Below are positions 1 through 6,211 of a stretch of 9,947 bases of DNA, piece by piece (position 1 is the stretch's first letter; each line of letters opens with the position of its first letter). The DNA lies in assembly GCA_011391295.1 (NCBI GenBank), contig JAABQT010000040.1:1-9947 (forward strand), given 5' to 3'. The translations under genes and the position numbers were made by a program. The notes beneath the pieces were generated by a model. The model did not search any database. It was given only the letters and a program-made list of their open reading frames with translations, and was not told where the DNA came from. The stretch is from Betaproteobacteria bacterium. GTDB taxonomy: Bacteria > Pseudomonadota > Gammaproteobacteria > Burkholderiales > SG8-39.

Positions 1-264
1 CTCACCCATCAGGCGCGCGAGCTCGCGGTGCACCACGCCCACCAGCGCCTGGCCCGGCGTGAGGCTGCCGATCACCTCCGCGCCGAGCGCCTTGTCCTTC
101 ACCGCAGCGATGAAGTCCCGCACCACCGGCAGCGCCACGTCGGCCTCGAGCAGCGCCACGCGCACTTCGCGCAGCGCGTCCTGGATGTTGGCTTCGGTGA
201 GGCGCGCCTCGCCGCGGATCGTCTTCACGATCCTCGCCAGGCGCGCGGTCAGGTTGTCGAGCAC
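1..264 (-). CDS. ffh: Signal recognition particle protein Ffh, N-terminal part
   Basis: This is the N-terminal 88 residues of Ffh, the SRP54-type GTPase that binds 4.5S RNA and signal sequences emerging from the ribosome and delivers them to FtsY at the inner membrane. The visible part is the N-domain four-helix bundle. It opens MLDNLTARL and contains the family blocks RLTEANIQDALREVR, ALLEADVALPVV and SLTPGQ, nearly matching the known bacterial proteins in order and spacing. The GTPase G domain and the methionine-rich M domain lie off the left edge, so the gene is partial. I chose the GTG at 264 because MxDNLT is the usual Ffh start. An ATG a little upstream (complement of 290-292) is in another frame. 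No strong Shine-Dalgarno sequence is visible. The gene diverges from the ccsA-like gene, with only 18 bp between start codons. Confidence 0.96.
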   Translation of the reverse strand, partial: MLDNLTARLARIVKTIRGEARLTEANIQDALREVRVALLEADVALPVVRDFIAAVKDKALGAEVIGSLTPGQALVGVVHRELARLMGE

Positions 265-297
265 GGGTGATAAACTGGTTGGGTGCCGGACATTGTA
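265..297. promoter_or_regulatory. Very short divergent ffh / ccsA-like start region
   Basis: Only 18 bp (265-282) separate the GTG start of ffh (minus) from the GTG start of the ccsA-like gene (plus), so any promoter must lie inside the opposite gene. For ffh, the complement of 292-297 reads TACAAT, a five-of-six match to a sigma-70 -10 box about 28 nt upstream of its GTG. At 17-bp spacing the -35 position reads only GCGACC. For the plus strand, TAAACT at 271-276 has no good -35 partner. Seen: the spacing and hexamers. Inferred: promoter function, which is weak. Confidence 0.3.
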
Positions 298-1155
298 ATT
301 CACGCGCTCGCCGCGGTCGCCTACGCGGCGCTGGCGTGGCACTTCTGGAATACGCGCTGGCACGCGCGGGGCGCGGGCACGCCGGCCGCGGCGGGCGGCC
401 TGCGCGCCTGGGAACGCGCCGCGATCCTGGCCCCGCTGGCGCTGCACGGCGCGCTGCTGTACGCCGAGCTGTTCGCGCCGAGCGAACTGCGCTTCGGTTT
501 CGCGTACGCGCTCTCCACCATGCTGTGGCTGACGGTTCTCCTGTACTGGGTGGAAAGCCTGTTCTACGACCTCGAGGGCATGCAGCCGCCGGTACTCGCG
601 CTGGCCGCGCTCGCCGCGCCGCTGCCGGCGCTGTTTCCCGGATACGCCAGCGGCGGCTACGCCGCCAGCGTTGAATTCAAGCTGCACCTGGTGATGGCAA
701 TGCTCGCCTACAGCCTGTTCACCATCGCCATCCTGCACGCCCTGCTGATGGCGATCGTGGAACGGCGCTTGCACCGGGCGCGGGGCGCCGGCGGCCTGCC
801 GCAGGACGACGGCGCCGCCATGCTGCACGGAGCGCTGGGCGCGCTGCCGCCGCTGCTGACGCTGGAGCGGTTGCTGTTTCGCATCATCGCGACCGCGTTC
901 GTACTGCTGACCTTCACGCTGGCCAGCGGCATCGCGTTTTCCGAGTCGCTGTTCGGCCGCCCCCTGCGCTTCGATCACAAAACCCTGTTTGCGCTCCTGT
1001 CCTGGGCCACGTTCGCCGTGCTGCTGGCTGGGCGCCACTTCTACGGCTGGCGCGGGCGCACCGCGCTGCGCTGGACGCTGAGCGGGTTCGTGATGCTGCT
1101 GCTCGCGTATGTCGGCAGCCGTTTCGTGCTCGAAGTCGTCCTCGGCCGCGGCTGA
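283..1155 (+). CDS. CcsA/YpjD-family multi-pass membrane protein (cytochrome c assembly family)
   Basis: This 290-residue inner-membrane protein belongs to the CcsA/HemX/YpjD group, usually annotated 'cytochrome c assembly family protein'. About eight hydrophobic segments can be seen, near residues 4-22, 48-64, 74-92, 103-120, 134-158, 198-219, 235-250 and 262-286. Family-type landmarks are FAYALSTMLWLTVLLYW (73-89), KLHLVMAMLAYS (133-144), the DHKT motif at 231-234 and GRHFYGWRGR at 250-259. The conserved histidines H135, H232 and H252 are the kind that ligate haem in CcsA relatives. No full tryptophan-rich WWD loop is present, so a haem-lyase role should not be assumed. The start is GTG 283; no clear ribosome-binding site precedes it. 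E. coli ypjD has the same neighbours (ffh and a CNNM-CBS gene), which supports orthology. Molecular function is not established. The CNNM-CBS gene follows 44 bp downstream, probably in the same transcript. Confidence 0.85.
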   Translation: MPDIVIHALAAVAYAALAWHFWNTRWHARGAGTPAAAGGLRAWERAAILAPLALHGALLYAELFAPSELRFGFAYALSTMLWLTVLLYWVESLFYDLEGMQPPVLALAALAAPLPALFPGYASGGYAASVEFKLHLVMAMLAYSLFTIAILHALLMAIVERRLHRARGAGGLPQDDGAAMLHGALGALPPLLTLERLLFRIIATAFVLLTFTLASGIAFSESLFGRPLRFDHKTLFALLSWATFAVLLAGRHFYGWRGRTALRWTLSGFVMLLLAYVGSRFVLEVVLGRG

Positions 1156-1199
1156 GTGGCGCGTACGCTTGCCAAATTCCTGACCGGCTGGGTGGACCC

Positions 1200-2519
1200 A
1201 TGGAAATCCTGATCCTCGCTTGCCTGATACTCGTCAACGGCGTATTTGCCATGTCCGAAGTGGCGGTGCTGACTTCGCGCCGGCCGCGGCTGGCCGCGCT
1301 CGCGAGCTCCGGCGACCGGCTGGCGGCAGGCGCGCTGCAGCTGGTCGAATCGCCGACGCGCTTCCTGTCCACCGTGCAGATCGGCATCACCTCGATCAGC
1401 ATCATGAACGGCATCATCGGCGAGGCGGTGTTCGCCGCCCCGGTCGCCGTGTGGCTGCAATCCCTCGGGGTCGAGCACAAGCTGAGCGGCCTCGCCGCCA
1501 CGGCGGTGGTGGTGATCTCGGTGACCTATTTCTCCATCGTCATCGGCGAACTGGTGCCCAAGCGCCTCGGCCAGCACAACTCCGAGAACATCGCCAGGCT
1601 CATGGCCTGGCCGATGCGCCTGCTGGCGACCGTCGCGGCGCCCTTCGTCCACCTGCTGTCGCTGTCCACCGAGACGCTGCTCAAGCCGTTGCTCGCGCTG
1701 CTGCGCATCCGCCCCATGGAATCCGGCGCGCAGCCGCTGTCGCCCGAGGAGATCCGCGCGCTGGTGCTCGAATCGTCGAGCTTCATGCCGAAAAAGCACG
1801 TCTCCATCCTGCTCAACCTGTTCGACCTGGGCGCGATCACGGTGCAGGACATCATGCTGCCGCGCGCGCGCATCGAGTCGATCAAGCTGGACGAGGACAT
1901 GGAGGCCATCGCACGCCACCTCGCCACCAGCTACCACATGCGCCTGCCGGTGTTCCGCGATTCGCGCGGCGAGGTGCTGGGCGTGCTGCACCTGCGCAAG
2001 GTGCTCTCGCCGCTGCAGGCGGGCACGCTCAACAAGGAGGAGATCGAGTCGCTGCTGGTGCTGCCCTACTTCGTGCCGGCGACCACGCCGGTATTCGCGC
2101 AGATGCAGTACTTCCAGGAGAACGAGCAGCGCCTCGCGCTGGTGGTGGACGAGTACGGCGAGCTGATGGGGCTGGTGACGCTGGAGGACATCATCGAGGA
2201 GATCATTGGCAAGTTCACCACGTCGATGCCCACGGCGGCGCAGGCGCTCGCCTGGGCCGAGGACGGCACGGCGACCGCGGATGGCGCCACGCCCGTGCGC
2301 GAATTGAACCGGGCCCTGGGCCTGAACCTGCCCCTCGAGGGCCCGAAAACGCTCAACGGCCTGATCCTCGAGCAGTTGCGCGACATCCCCGAGGCCGACG
2401 TGTCGGTGAAGATCGGCGGGGTGGTGATGGAAATCGTGCACGCGCAGGGCCGCACCATCCGGACCGTGCGCCTGTTCCGCCCGCAGGCCACGGAGCACAG
2501 CGAACTGGAACTGCCGTGA
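1200..2519 (+). CDS. CNNM/DUF21-CBS-CorC_HlyC membrane protein (HlyC/CorC family)
   Basis: This 439-residue protein has the full architecture of the CorB/CorC/'hemolysin' family, whose members are linked to Mg2+ (and sometimes Co2+) export or homeostasis. Residues 1-185 form the CNNM (DUF21) membrane domain, with hydrophobic segments near 1-22, 61-88, 96-118 and 138-168. It contains VNGVFAMSEVA and the signature GELVPKRLG (116-124). Two CBS domains follow at about 215-272 and 285-338; the second ends with the diagnostic stretch VVDEYGELMGLVTLEDI (315-331). A CorC_HlyC domain occupies about 352-430. CBS pairs of this family bind adenine nucleotides such as Mg-ATP. The ATG at 1200 has GGTGG about five bases upstream and begins directly with the first membrane helix. 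The length is normal and nothing looks broken. The old label 'hemolysin' is probably misleading; the ion substrate cannot be read from sequence. Confidence 0.92.
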   Translation: MEILILACLILVNGVFAMSEVAVLTSRRPRLAALASSGDRLAAGALQLVESPTRFLSTVQIGITSISIMNGIIGEAVFAAPVAVWLQSLGVEHKLSGLAATAVVVISVTYFSIVIGELVPKRLGQHNSENIARLMAWPMRLLATVAAPFVHLLSLSTETLLKPLLALLRIRPMESGAQPLSPEEIRALVLESSSFMPKKHVSILLNLFDLGAITVQDIMLPRARIESIKLDEDMEAIARHLATSYHMRLPVFRDSRGEVLGVLHLRKVLSPLQAGTLNKEEIESLLVLPYFVPATTPVFAQMQYFQENEQRLALVVDEYGELMGLVTLEDIIEEIIGKFTTSMPTAAQALAWAEDGTATADGATPVRELNRALGLNLPLEGPKTLNGLILEQLRDIPEADVSVKIGGVVMEIVHAQGRTIRTVRLFRPQATEHSELELP

Positions 2520-2522
2520 GCT

Positions 2523-2540
2523 CCTCGGCCGGGGTATTTT
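2523..2540 (+). terminator. Weak candidate terminator after the CNNM-CBS gene
   Basis: CCTC (2523-2526) can pair with GGGG (2531-2534) through one G-T wobble around a GGCC loop, and TATTTT follows directly. A four-pair stem is short for an intrinsic terminator. It is listed only because of the T-rich tail four bases after the stop codon. Confidence 0.2.
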
Positions 2541-2594
2541 AGGGGGGGCTGGGACCTCTCAAAATCAAGGTGCGTCAGCAGTTTAGCTGCGATA

Positions 2595-2624
2595 CCTGAG
2601 GCTTTACAAAACACTCGCCTCAGG
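2595..2624. repeat. 8-bp perfect inverted repeat in the pilC leader
   Basis: CCTGAGGC at 2595-2602 and GCCTCAGG at 2617-2624 are exact reverse complements separated by 14 bases that are mostly A, C and T. No T-run follows, so it is not an ordinary terminator. It could be an operator for a dimeric regulator, because it brackets the possible -35 box at 2603-2608, or an RNA hairpin in a longer transcript. Confidence 0.6.
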
Positions 2625-2631
2625 GCATCAT
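2603..2631 (+). promoter_or_regulatory. Candidate sigma-70 promoter for pilC-pilD-coaE
   Basis: TTTACA (2603-2608, five of six to TTGACA) lies 17 bp before CATCAT (2626-2631, four of six to TATAAT). Transcription would start near 2638, leaving a leader of about 40 nt before the pilC ATG. The right arm of the inverted repeat falls in the spacer. I saw no sigma-54 GG-N10-GC element, the type used by many pilA genes. Confidence 0.4.
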
Positions 2632-2665
2632 CGCCCGTCAGTTCCGCGGCGACGGGAAAGGGATC

Positions 2666-2671
2666 GGGGAG
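2666..2671 (+). promoter_or_regulatory. Ribosome-binding site of pilC
   Basis: GGGGAG ends five bases before the ATG at 2677. It is the best Shine-Dalgarno match on the plus strand of the window and fixes the pilC start. Confidence 0.75.
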
Positions 2672-2676
2672 ACGCG

Positions 2677-3903
2677 ATGGCGACGGCAGCAGCGGCGAAG
2701 GCGGCCGGACCCAAGGAGTTCAACTTCCTCTGGGAAGGGCGCGACAAGGGCGGCAAGGTGATCCGCGGCGAGCTGCGCTCGGTGAGCGAGTCCGCGGTCA
2801 GCGCCACGCTGCGCCGCCAGGGCGTCGTCGTCAAGAAGATCAAGAAGCAGAAGTACGGCAGCGGCGGCAAGGTGCGCGAAAAGGACATCGCGCTGTTTAC
2901 CCGCCAGCTGGCGACGATGATGAAAGCTGGTGTACCGCTGCTGCAGTGCTTCGATATCGTCGGCAAGGGTGCCTCCAATCCCGCGGTTTCCCGCCTGCTG
3001 GTGGAAATCAAGACCGAAGTCGAGACCGGCTCTTCGCTGGCGCAGGCGTTCCGCAAGTACCCGCTGTACTTCGACGCCCTGTTCTGCAACCTGGTCGCGG
3101 CCGGCGAGCAGGCGGGGATTCTCGAAACGCTGCTCGACCGCCTGGCGAGCTACAAGGAAAAAATCCTCGCCATCAAATCGAAGATCAAGTCGGCGCTGTT
3201 CTATCCGATCGCGATCATCGTGGTGGCCTTCGTGATCACCGCGGTGATCATGATCTTCGTCATCCCCGCGTTCAAGGAAGTGTTCAAGAATTTCGGCGCC
3301 GACCTGCCCGCGCCCACGCTGATGGTGATGGCGATCTCGGACTGGTTCGTGGGCAACTGGTACGTCATCTTCCCGGTGGTCATCGGCAGCGTGATCGGCT
3401 TCCTCGAGGCCTGGAAGCGCATGCTGCCGGTGCAGATCTTCATGGACCGGCTGATGCTCAGGCTGCCGGTGTTCGGTGACCTGGTGCTGAAGTCGACCAT
3501 CGCGCGCTGGACGCGCACGCTCGCCACCATGTTCGCGGCCGGCGTGCCGCTGGTGGAGGCGCTGGACTCCGTCGGCGGCGCCTCGGGCAACCATGTGTAC
3601 CTGGTGGCCACCAAGAAGATCCAGCAGGATGTCTCCACCGGCACCTCGCTCACCATGGCGATGCAGAACGTCGGCGTGTTTCCGAACATGGTGCTGCAGA
3701 TGTGCTCGATCGGCGAGGAAACGGGCGCGCTCGACGCCATGCTCGGCAAGGTGGCGGACTTCTACGAAGCCGAGGTAGACGACGCGGTCGCGGGCATTTC
3801 CTCGCTGATGGAACCCATGATCATGGTGGTCCTCGGCGTGCTCATTGGCGGCATGGTGATCGCCATGTACCTGCCGATCTTCAAGATCGGCCAAGCCGTC
3901 TAG
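2677..3903 (+). CDS. pilC: Type IV pilus inner-membrane platform protein PilC (GspF family)
   Basis: This 408-residue protein is the polytopic platform of the type IV pilus machine. In the inner membrane it couples the cytoplasmic ATPases PilB (extension) and PilT (retraction) to pilin insertion and removal. Two T2SSF (GspF) repeats are visible, about residues 74-197 and 276-399. Each begins with a similar motif: FTRQLATMMKAGVPLLQ (74-90) and WTRTLATMFAAGVPLVE (278-294). Both repeats also carry the family 'GE..G.L...L' signature, GEQAGILETLL (143-153) and GEETGALDAML (346-356). Membrane segments lie near 175-197, 226-244 and 378-400. The N-terminal EFNFLWEGRDKGGKVIRGEL is typical of PilC. Its length is normal for the family. 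The stop codon touches the pilD ATG with no spacer, implying translational coupling. The oddity is context: pilB is not directly upstream. Confidence 0.96.
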   Translation: MATAAAAKAAGPKEFNFLWEGRDKGGKVIRGELRSVSESAVSATLRRQGVVVKKIKKQKYGSGGKVREKDIALFTRQLATMMKAGVPLLQCFDIVGKGASNPAVSRLLVEIKTEVETGSSLAQAFRKYPLYFDALFCNLVAAGEQAGILETLLDRLASYKEKILAIKSKIKSALFYPIAIIVVAFVITAVIMIFVIPAFKEVFKNFGADLPAPTLMVMAISDWFVGNWYVIFPVVIGSVIGFLEAWKRMLPVQIFMDRLMLRLPVFGDLVLKSTIARWTRTLATMFAAGVPLVEALDSVGGASGNHVYLVATKKIQQDVSTGTSLTMAMQNVGVFPNMVLQMCSIGEETGALDAMLGKVADFYEAEVDDAVAGISSLMEPMIMVVLGVLIGGMVIAMYLPIFKIGQAV

Positions 3904-4773
3904 ATGGAGGTTGCCGGCTGGCTGGCCCAGCCCGCGGTCCTGCCCTGGGTCGCCCTGACCTTCGGCCTTTGCATCGGCTCATTCCTCAACGTCGTCATCC
4001 ATCGCCTGCCGAAGATGATGCAGCGCGACTGGCACGAACAGTGCGCGGAACTCGCTGCCCAGGCGAGCGCTGCGCCGGTGCCCGCCGGTCGATATAACCT
4101 GCTTGTGCCCCGCTCCGCCTGCCCGGCCTGCGGCCACCGCATCAGCGCGCTCGAGAACATCCCGCTCGCCAGCTGGCTGGCGCTGCGCGGCAAGTGCTCG
4201 GCCTGTGCGGCCCGCATTGCCGTGCGCTACCCGGTGGTCGAGCTGCTCGCGGGACTGATCGGCGCGTATGGCGCCTGGCGCTTTGGCCCCTCGCTGGCGG
4301 CCCTGGGCGCGATGGGCTTCGGCTGGGCGCTACTGGCGCTGACGGTGATCGACCTGGACACGCAGCTGCTGCCGGACGACATCACGCTGCCGCTGCTGTG
4401 GGCGGGGCTGGCCTTCAACCTGGGCGGCACCTTCGTGCCGCTGCGCACGGCGGTGATCGGCGCGATCGCCGGTTACCTCGCGCTATGGCTGGTGTTTTGG
4501 GCGTTCAAACTCTCGACCGGCAAGGAAGGCATGGGCTACGGCGACTTCAAGCTGCTCGCCGCGATCGGCGCCTGGCTCGGCTGGCAGAAACTGCCGATGG
4601 TGATCCTGCTGTCCTCGGTAGTCGGGGCCGTGGTCGGCATCGCGCTGATCGTGTTCGCGCGCCACGGCCGCGAGAAACCGATCCCGTTTGGCCCCTATCT
4701 CGCTGCCGCAGGGCTGATCGCCTTGTTCTGGGGCGACGCCATCAGCCGCCGCTGGCTGCCGATCCTGGGTTGA
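3904..4773 (+). CDS. pilD: Prepilin leader peptidase / N-methyltransferase PilD
   Basis: This 289-residue inner-membrane aspartic protease cleaves the short leader of type IV prepilins and pseudopilins and N-methylates the new first residue. The first cytoplasmic loop carries the two cysteine pairs that bind zinc, CPAC (C73, C76) and CSAC (C98, C101), so the methylase-type domain is complete. The catalytic aspartates are D150 in VIDLD and D214 in the GYGD motif, within one residue of the known P. aeruginosa PilD positions. GSFLNVVIHRLP at 25-36 is the N-terminal family signature. Several membrane helices follow residue 110. The ATG at 3904 comes straight after the pilC TAG, and the terminal TGA overlaps the coaE ATG by one base. 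PilD may also serve a type II secretion system elsewhere in the genome; this cannot be judged here. Confidence 0.97.
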   Translation: MEVAGWLAQPAVLPWVALTFGLCIGSFLNVVIHRLPKMMQRDWHEQCAELAAQASAAPVPAGRYNLLVPRSACPACGHRISALENIPLASWLALRGKCSACAARIAVRYPVVELLAGLIGAYGAWRFGPSLAALGAMGFGWALLALTVIDLDTQLLPDDITLPLLWAGLAFNLGGTFVPLRTAVIGAIAGYLALWLVFWAFKLSTGKEGMGYGDFKLLAAIGAWLGWQKLPMVILLSSVVGAVVGIALIVFARHGREKPIPFGPYLAAAGLIALFWGDAISRRWLPILG

Positions 4774-5381
4774 TGGCCTACGTGGTGGGCCTGACCGGCG
4801 GCATCGGCAGCGGCAAGAGCGCCGCCGCCGATGAGTTCGCGCGTCTGGGCGCCACGGTGGTGGACACCGACGCCATCGCGCACGATCTGACGCGCGCGGG
4901 CGGCGCTGCCGTGGCCGAGGTGCGCAGGCAATTCGGCGACGACGCCGTGGGCGCGGACGGCGCCATGGACCGCGCCAGGATGCGCGCGCGGGTATTCGGC
5001 GACGCGGCGCTGAAGAAGAAGCTCGAGCAACTGCTGCACCCGCTGATTCGCGCCGAATCGGAACGGCGCATCGTCTGTGCCGACGGGCCCTACGTGATCC
5101 ACGTGGTGCCGCTGCTGGTCGAGTCTGCCGACTACCGCAAGCGCGTAGCGCGCGTGCTGGTGGTGGACTGCCCCGAAGACGTGCAAAGGACGCGCGTGCG
5201 GCAACGCAGCGCCCTGCCCGGGGACGAGATCCAGCGCATTATCGCCAGCCAGGTGCCGAGGCAAGCGCGCCTCGCCGCCGCCGACGACGTGATCGACAAC
5301 TCGGGACCGCTTGACGCGCTGCACAAGCAGGTGCGCGCGCTGCACGAGCGCTACCTGCACCTGGCGCGCGCCGCGGAGTGA
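4773..5381 (+). CDS. coaE: Dephospho-CoA kinase
   Basis: CoaE phosphorylates the 3'-hydroxyl of dephospho-CoA with ATP, the last step of coenzyme A synthesis, in the cytoplasm. The 202-residue protein has the P-loop GGIGSGKS (9-16) just after the VVGLTG strand, the DTD motif (31-33), the LLHPLIR segment containing H89-P90 typical of the lid/substrate region, and VVPLLVES (111-118). The C-terminal part has the family block around RVRQRSALPGDEI (141-153) and DDVIDNSG (171-178). The length is normal. The open frame extends far upstream inside pilD, but the P-loop position and the TGATG overlap with the pilD stop show that ATG 4773 is the start. pilC-pilD-coaE is a very common proteobacterial cluster; the link is probably operon history, not shared function. 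Confidence 0.97.
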   Translation: MAYVVGLTGGIGSGKSAAADEFARLGATVVDTDAIAHDLTRAGGAAVAEVRRQFGDDAVGADGAMDRARMRARVFGDAALKKKLEQLLHPLIRAESERRIVCADGPYVIHVVPLLVESADYRKRVARVLVVDCPEDVQRTRVRQRSALPGDEIQRIIASQVPRQARLAAADDVIDNSGPLDALHKQVRALHERYLHLARAAE

Positions 5382-5442
5382 ATTTGTCATCTCAGGGCAA
5401 ATCACTCAGAATCCGCGAGGTTTTGGCCAGCCGCGAGCGGAC

Positions 5443-6201
5443 GTGATCACGTACGAATACCCGCTTAACGAGCGCATTCGCACCCTGCTGCGACTGGAGG
5501 ACCTGTTCGAGCGCTCGCGCCATTTCATCGCGCGCACCGACGCGCTCGACCACCACGTGGCCCTGCTCACGCTGTTCGAGATCCTCGAAGTGTCGAGCCG
5601 CGCCGACCTGAAATCGGACCTGCTGCAGGAACTGGAGCGGCAAAAGCAGGTGCTGCTGTCGTTCCGCAACAACCCTGAAATTTCCGAGGAAGCGCTCAGC
5701 AGCGTGCTGCGCGACATCGAGCAGGCGGCCGCGGCCCTGTTCTCGATGACCGGCAAGATCGGCCAGTACATCCGTGAAAACGACTGGCTGATGGCGATCA
5801 AGCAGCGCACCGGCATCCCCGGGGGCGCATGCGAATTCGATCTGCCGTCCTATCATTTCTGGCTGCATCGCCCCGCGGAAGAGCGCATCGGCCAGTTGGC
5901 CGCCTGGACCGCGCCCCTGTATCCGGTGCGCGACGGCTCGGCCATTATCCTGCGCATCCTGCGCGAGTCCGGAAAGCCGCAGAAATTTACGGCGGCGCAG
6001 GGCATCTTTCAGCAGATGCTCGGCGGCAAGACGGCGCAGATGATGCGCGTGCGCCTCGATCCCGATGCCAACTGCGTTCCCGAGATCAGCGCCAACAAGT
6101 ACGTGCTCAACATCCGCTTCCTGACGCAGACCGGCGAGGATCTCAAGCCGCGTACCGCGGATTGGGACGTGCCTTTCGGTCTTACGTTCTGCAATCTGTA
6201 G
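5443..6201 (+). CDS. zapD: Cell division protein ZapD (DUF1342)
   Basis: ZapD binds the C-terminal tail of FtsZ in the cytoplasm and crosslinks protofilaments, helping to tighten the division ring. The 252-residue protein is close to the E. coli length. It starts with the betaproteobacterial signature ITYEYPLNERIRTLLRLEDLF, followed by an alpha-helical half (about 17-115) and a beta-rich C-terminal half (about 130-252). The latter includes CEFDLPSYHFWLH (130-142) and NKYVLNIRFLT (218-228). I chose GTG 5443 because the family begins M-[IL]-x-YEYP. A longer open frame from ATG 5311 merely overlaps coaE out of frame. No strong Shine-Dalgarno sequence is evident; AGCGG lies just upstream. It follows coaE after 61 bp, which hold a small ATTTG/CAAAT inverted repeat (5382-5402). 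In many relatives yacG comes next; here a convergent gene ends 10 bp away. Confidence 0.94.
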   Translation: MITYEYPLNERIRTLLRLEDLFERSRHFIARTDALDHHVALLTLFEILEVSSRADLKSDLLQELERQKQVLLSFRNNPEISEEALSSVLRDIEQAAAALFSMTGKIGQYIRENDWLMAIKQRTGIPGGACEFDLPSYHFWLHRPAEERIGQLAAWTAPLYPVRDGSAIILRILRESGKPQKFTAAQGIFQQMLGGKTAQMMRVRLDPDANCVPEISANKYVLNIRFLTQTGEDLKPRTADWDVPFGLTFCNL

Positions 6202-6211
6202 CGGCGCAAGA

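Larger units (their letters stand above)
2520..2676. other. 157-bp intergenic region between the CNNM-CBS gene and pilC, pilB absent
   Basis: No gene is supported here. The stretch is clearly less GC-rich than its neighbours, especially 2555-2632. It holds, in order, a weak hairpin followed by TATTTT (2523-2540), a run of seven G (2542-2548), a small CAGC/GCTG hairpin (2576-2589), an 8-bp perfect inverted repeat (2595-2624), a possible promoter (2603-2631) and the pilC ribosome-binding site. Related betaproteobacteria commonly carry pilB, the pilus extension ATPase, at this point. I looked for PilB C-terminal coding remnants in the plus frames and recognised none. Confidence 0.75.

Noticed and set aside
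1041..2498. Long minus-strand open frame (485 codons) opposite the CNNM-CBS gene
   Set aside because: It is very rich in H, R, Q and D with no recognisable domain. It is the antisense shadow of a GC-rich gene whose plus-strand protein is unmistakable.
2520..2676. Sigma-54 promoter for pilC
   Set aside because: I looked for GG-N10-GC with the usual flanks and found no acceptable match.
2638..3894. Minus-strand open frame (418 codons) opposite pilC
   Set aside because: Composition is dominated by H, D, R and Q, typical of an antisense shadow; pilC on the other strand is complete and convincing.
4194..4772. Upstream in-frame extension of coaE through pilD
   Set aside because: The P-loop must lie near the N-terminus, and ATG 4773 with its TGATG overlap fits exactly; the extension is an out-of-frame shadow of pilD.
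5382..5402. ATTTG/CAAAT inverted repeat between coaE and zapD as a terminator
   Set aside because: The stem is only five mostly A-T pairs with an 11-base loop and no following T-run.
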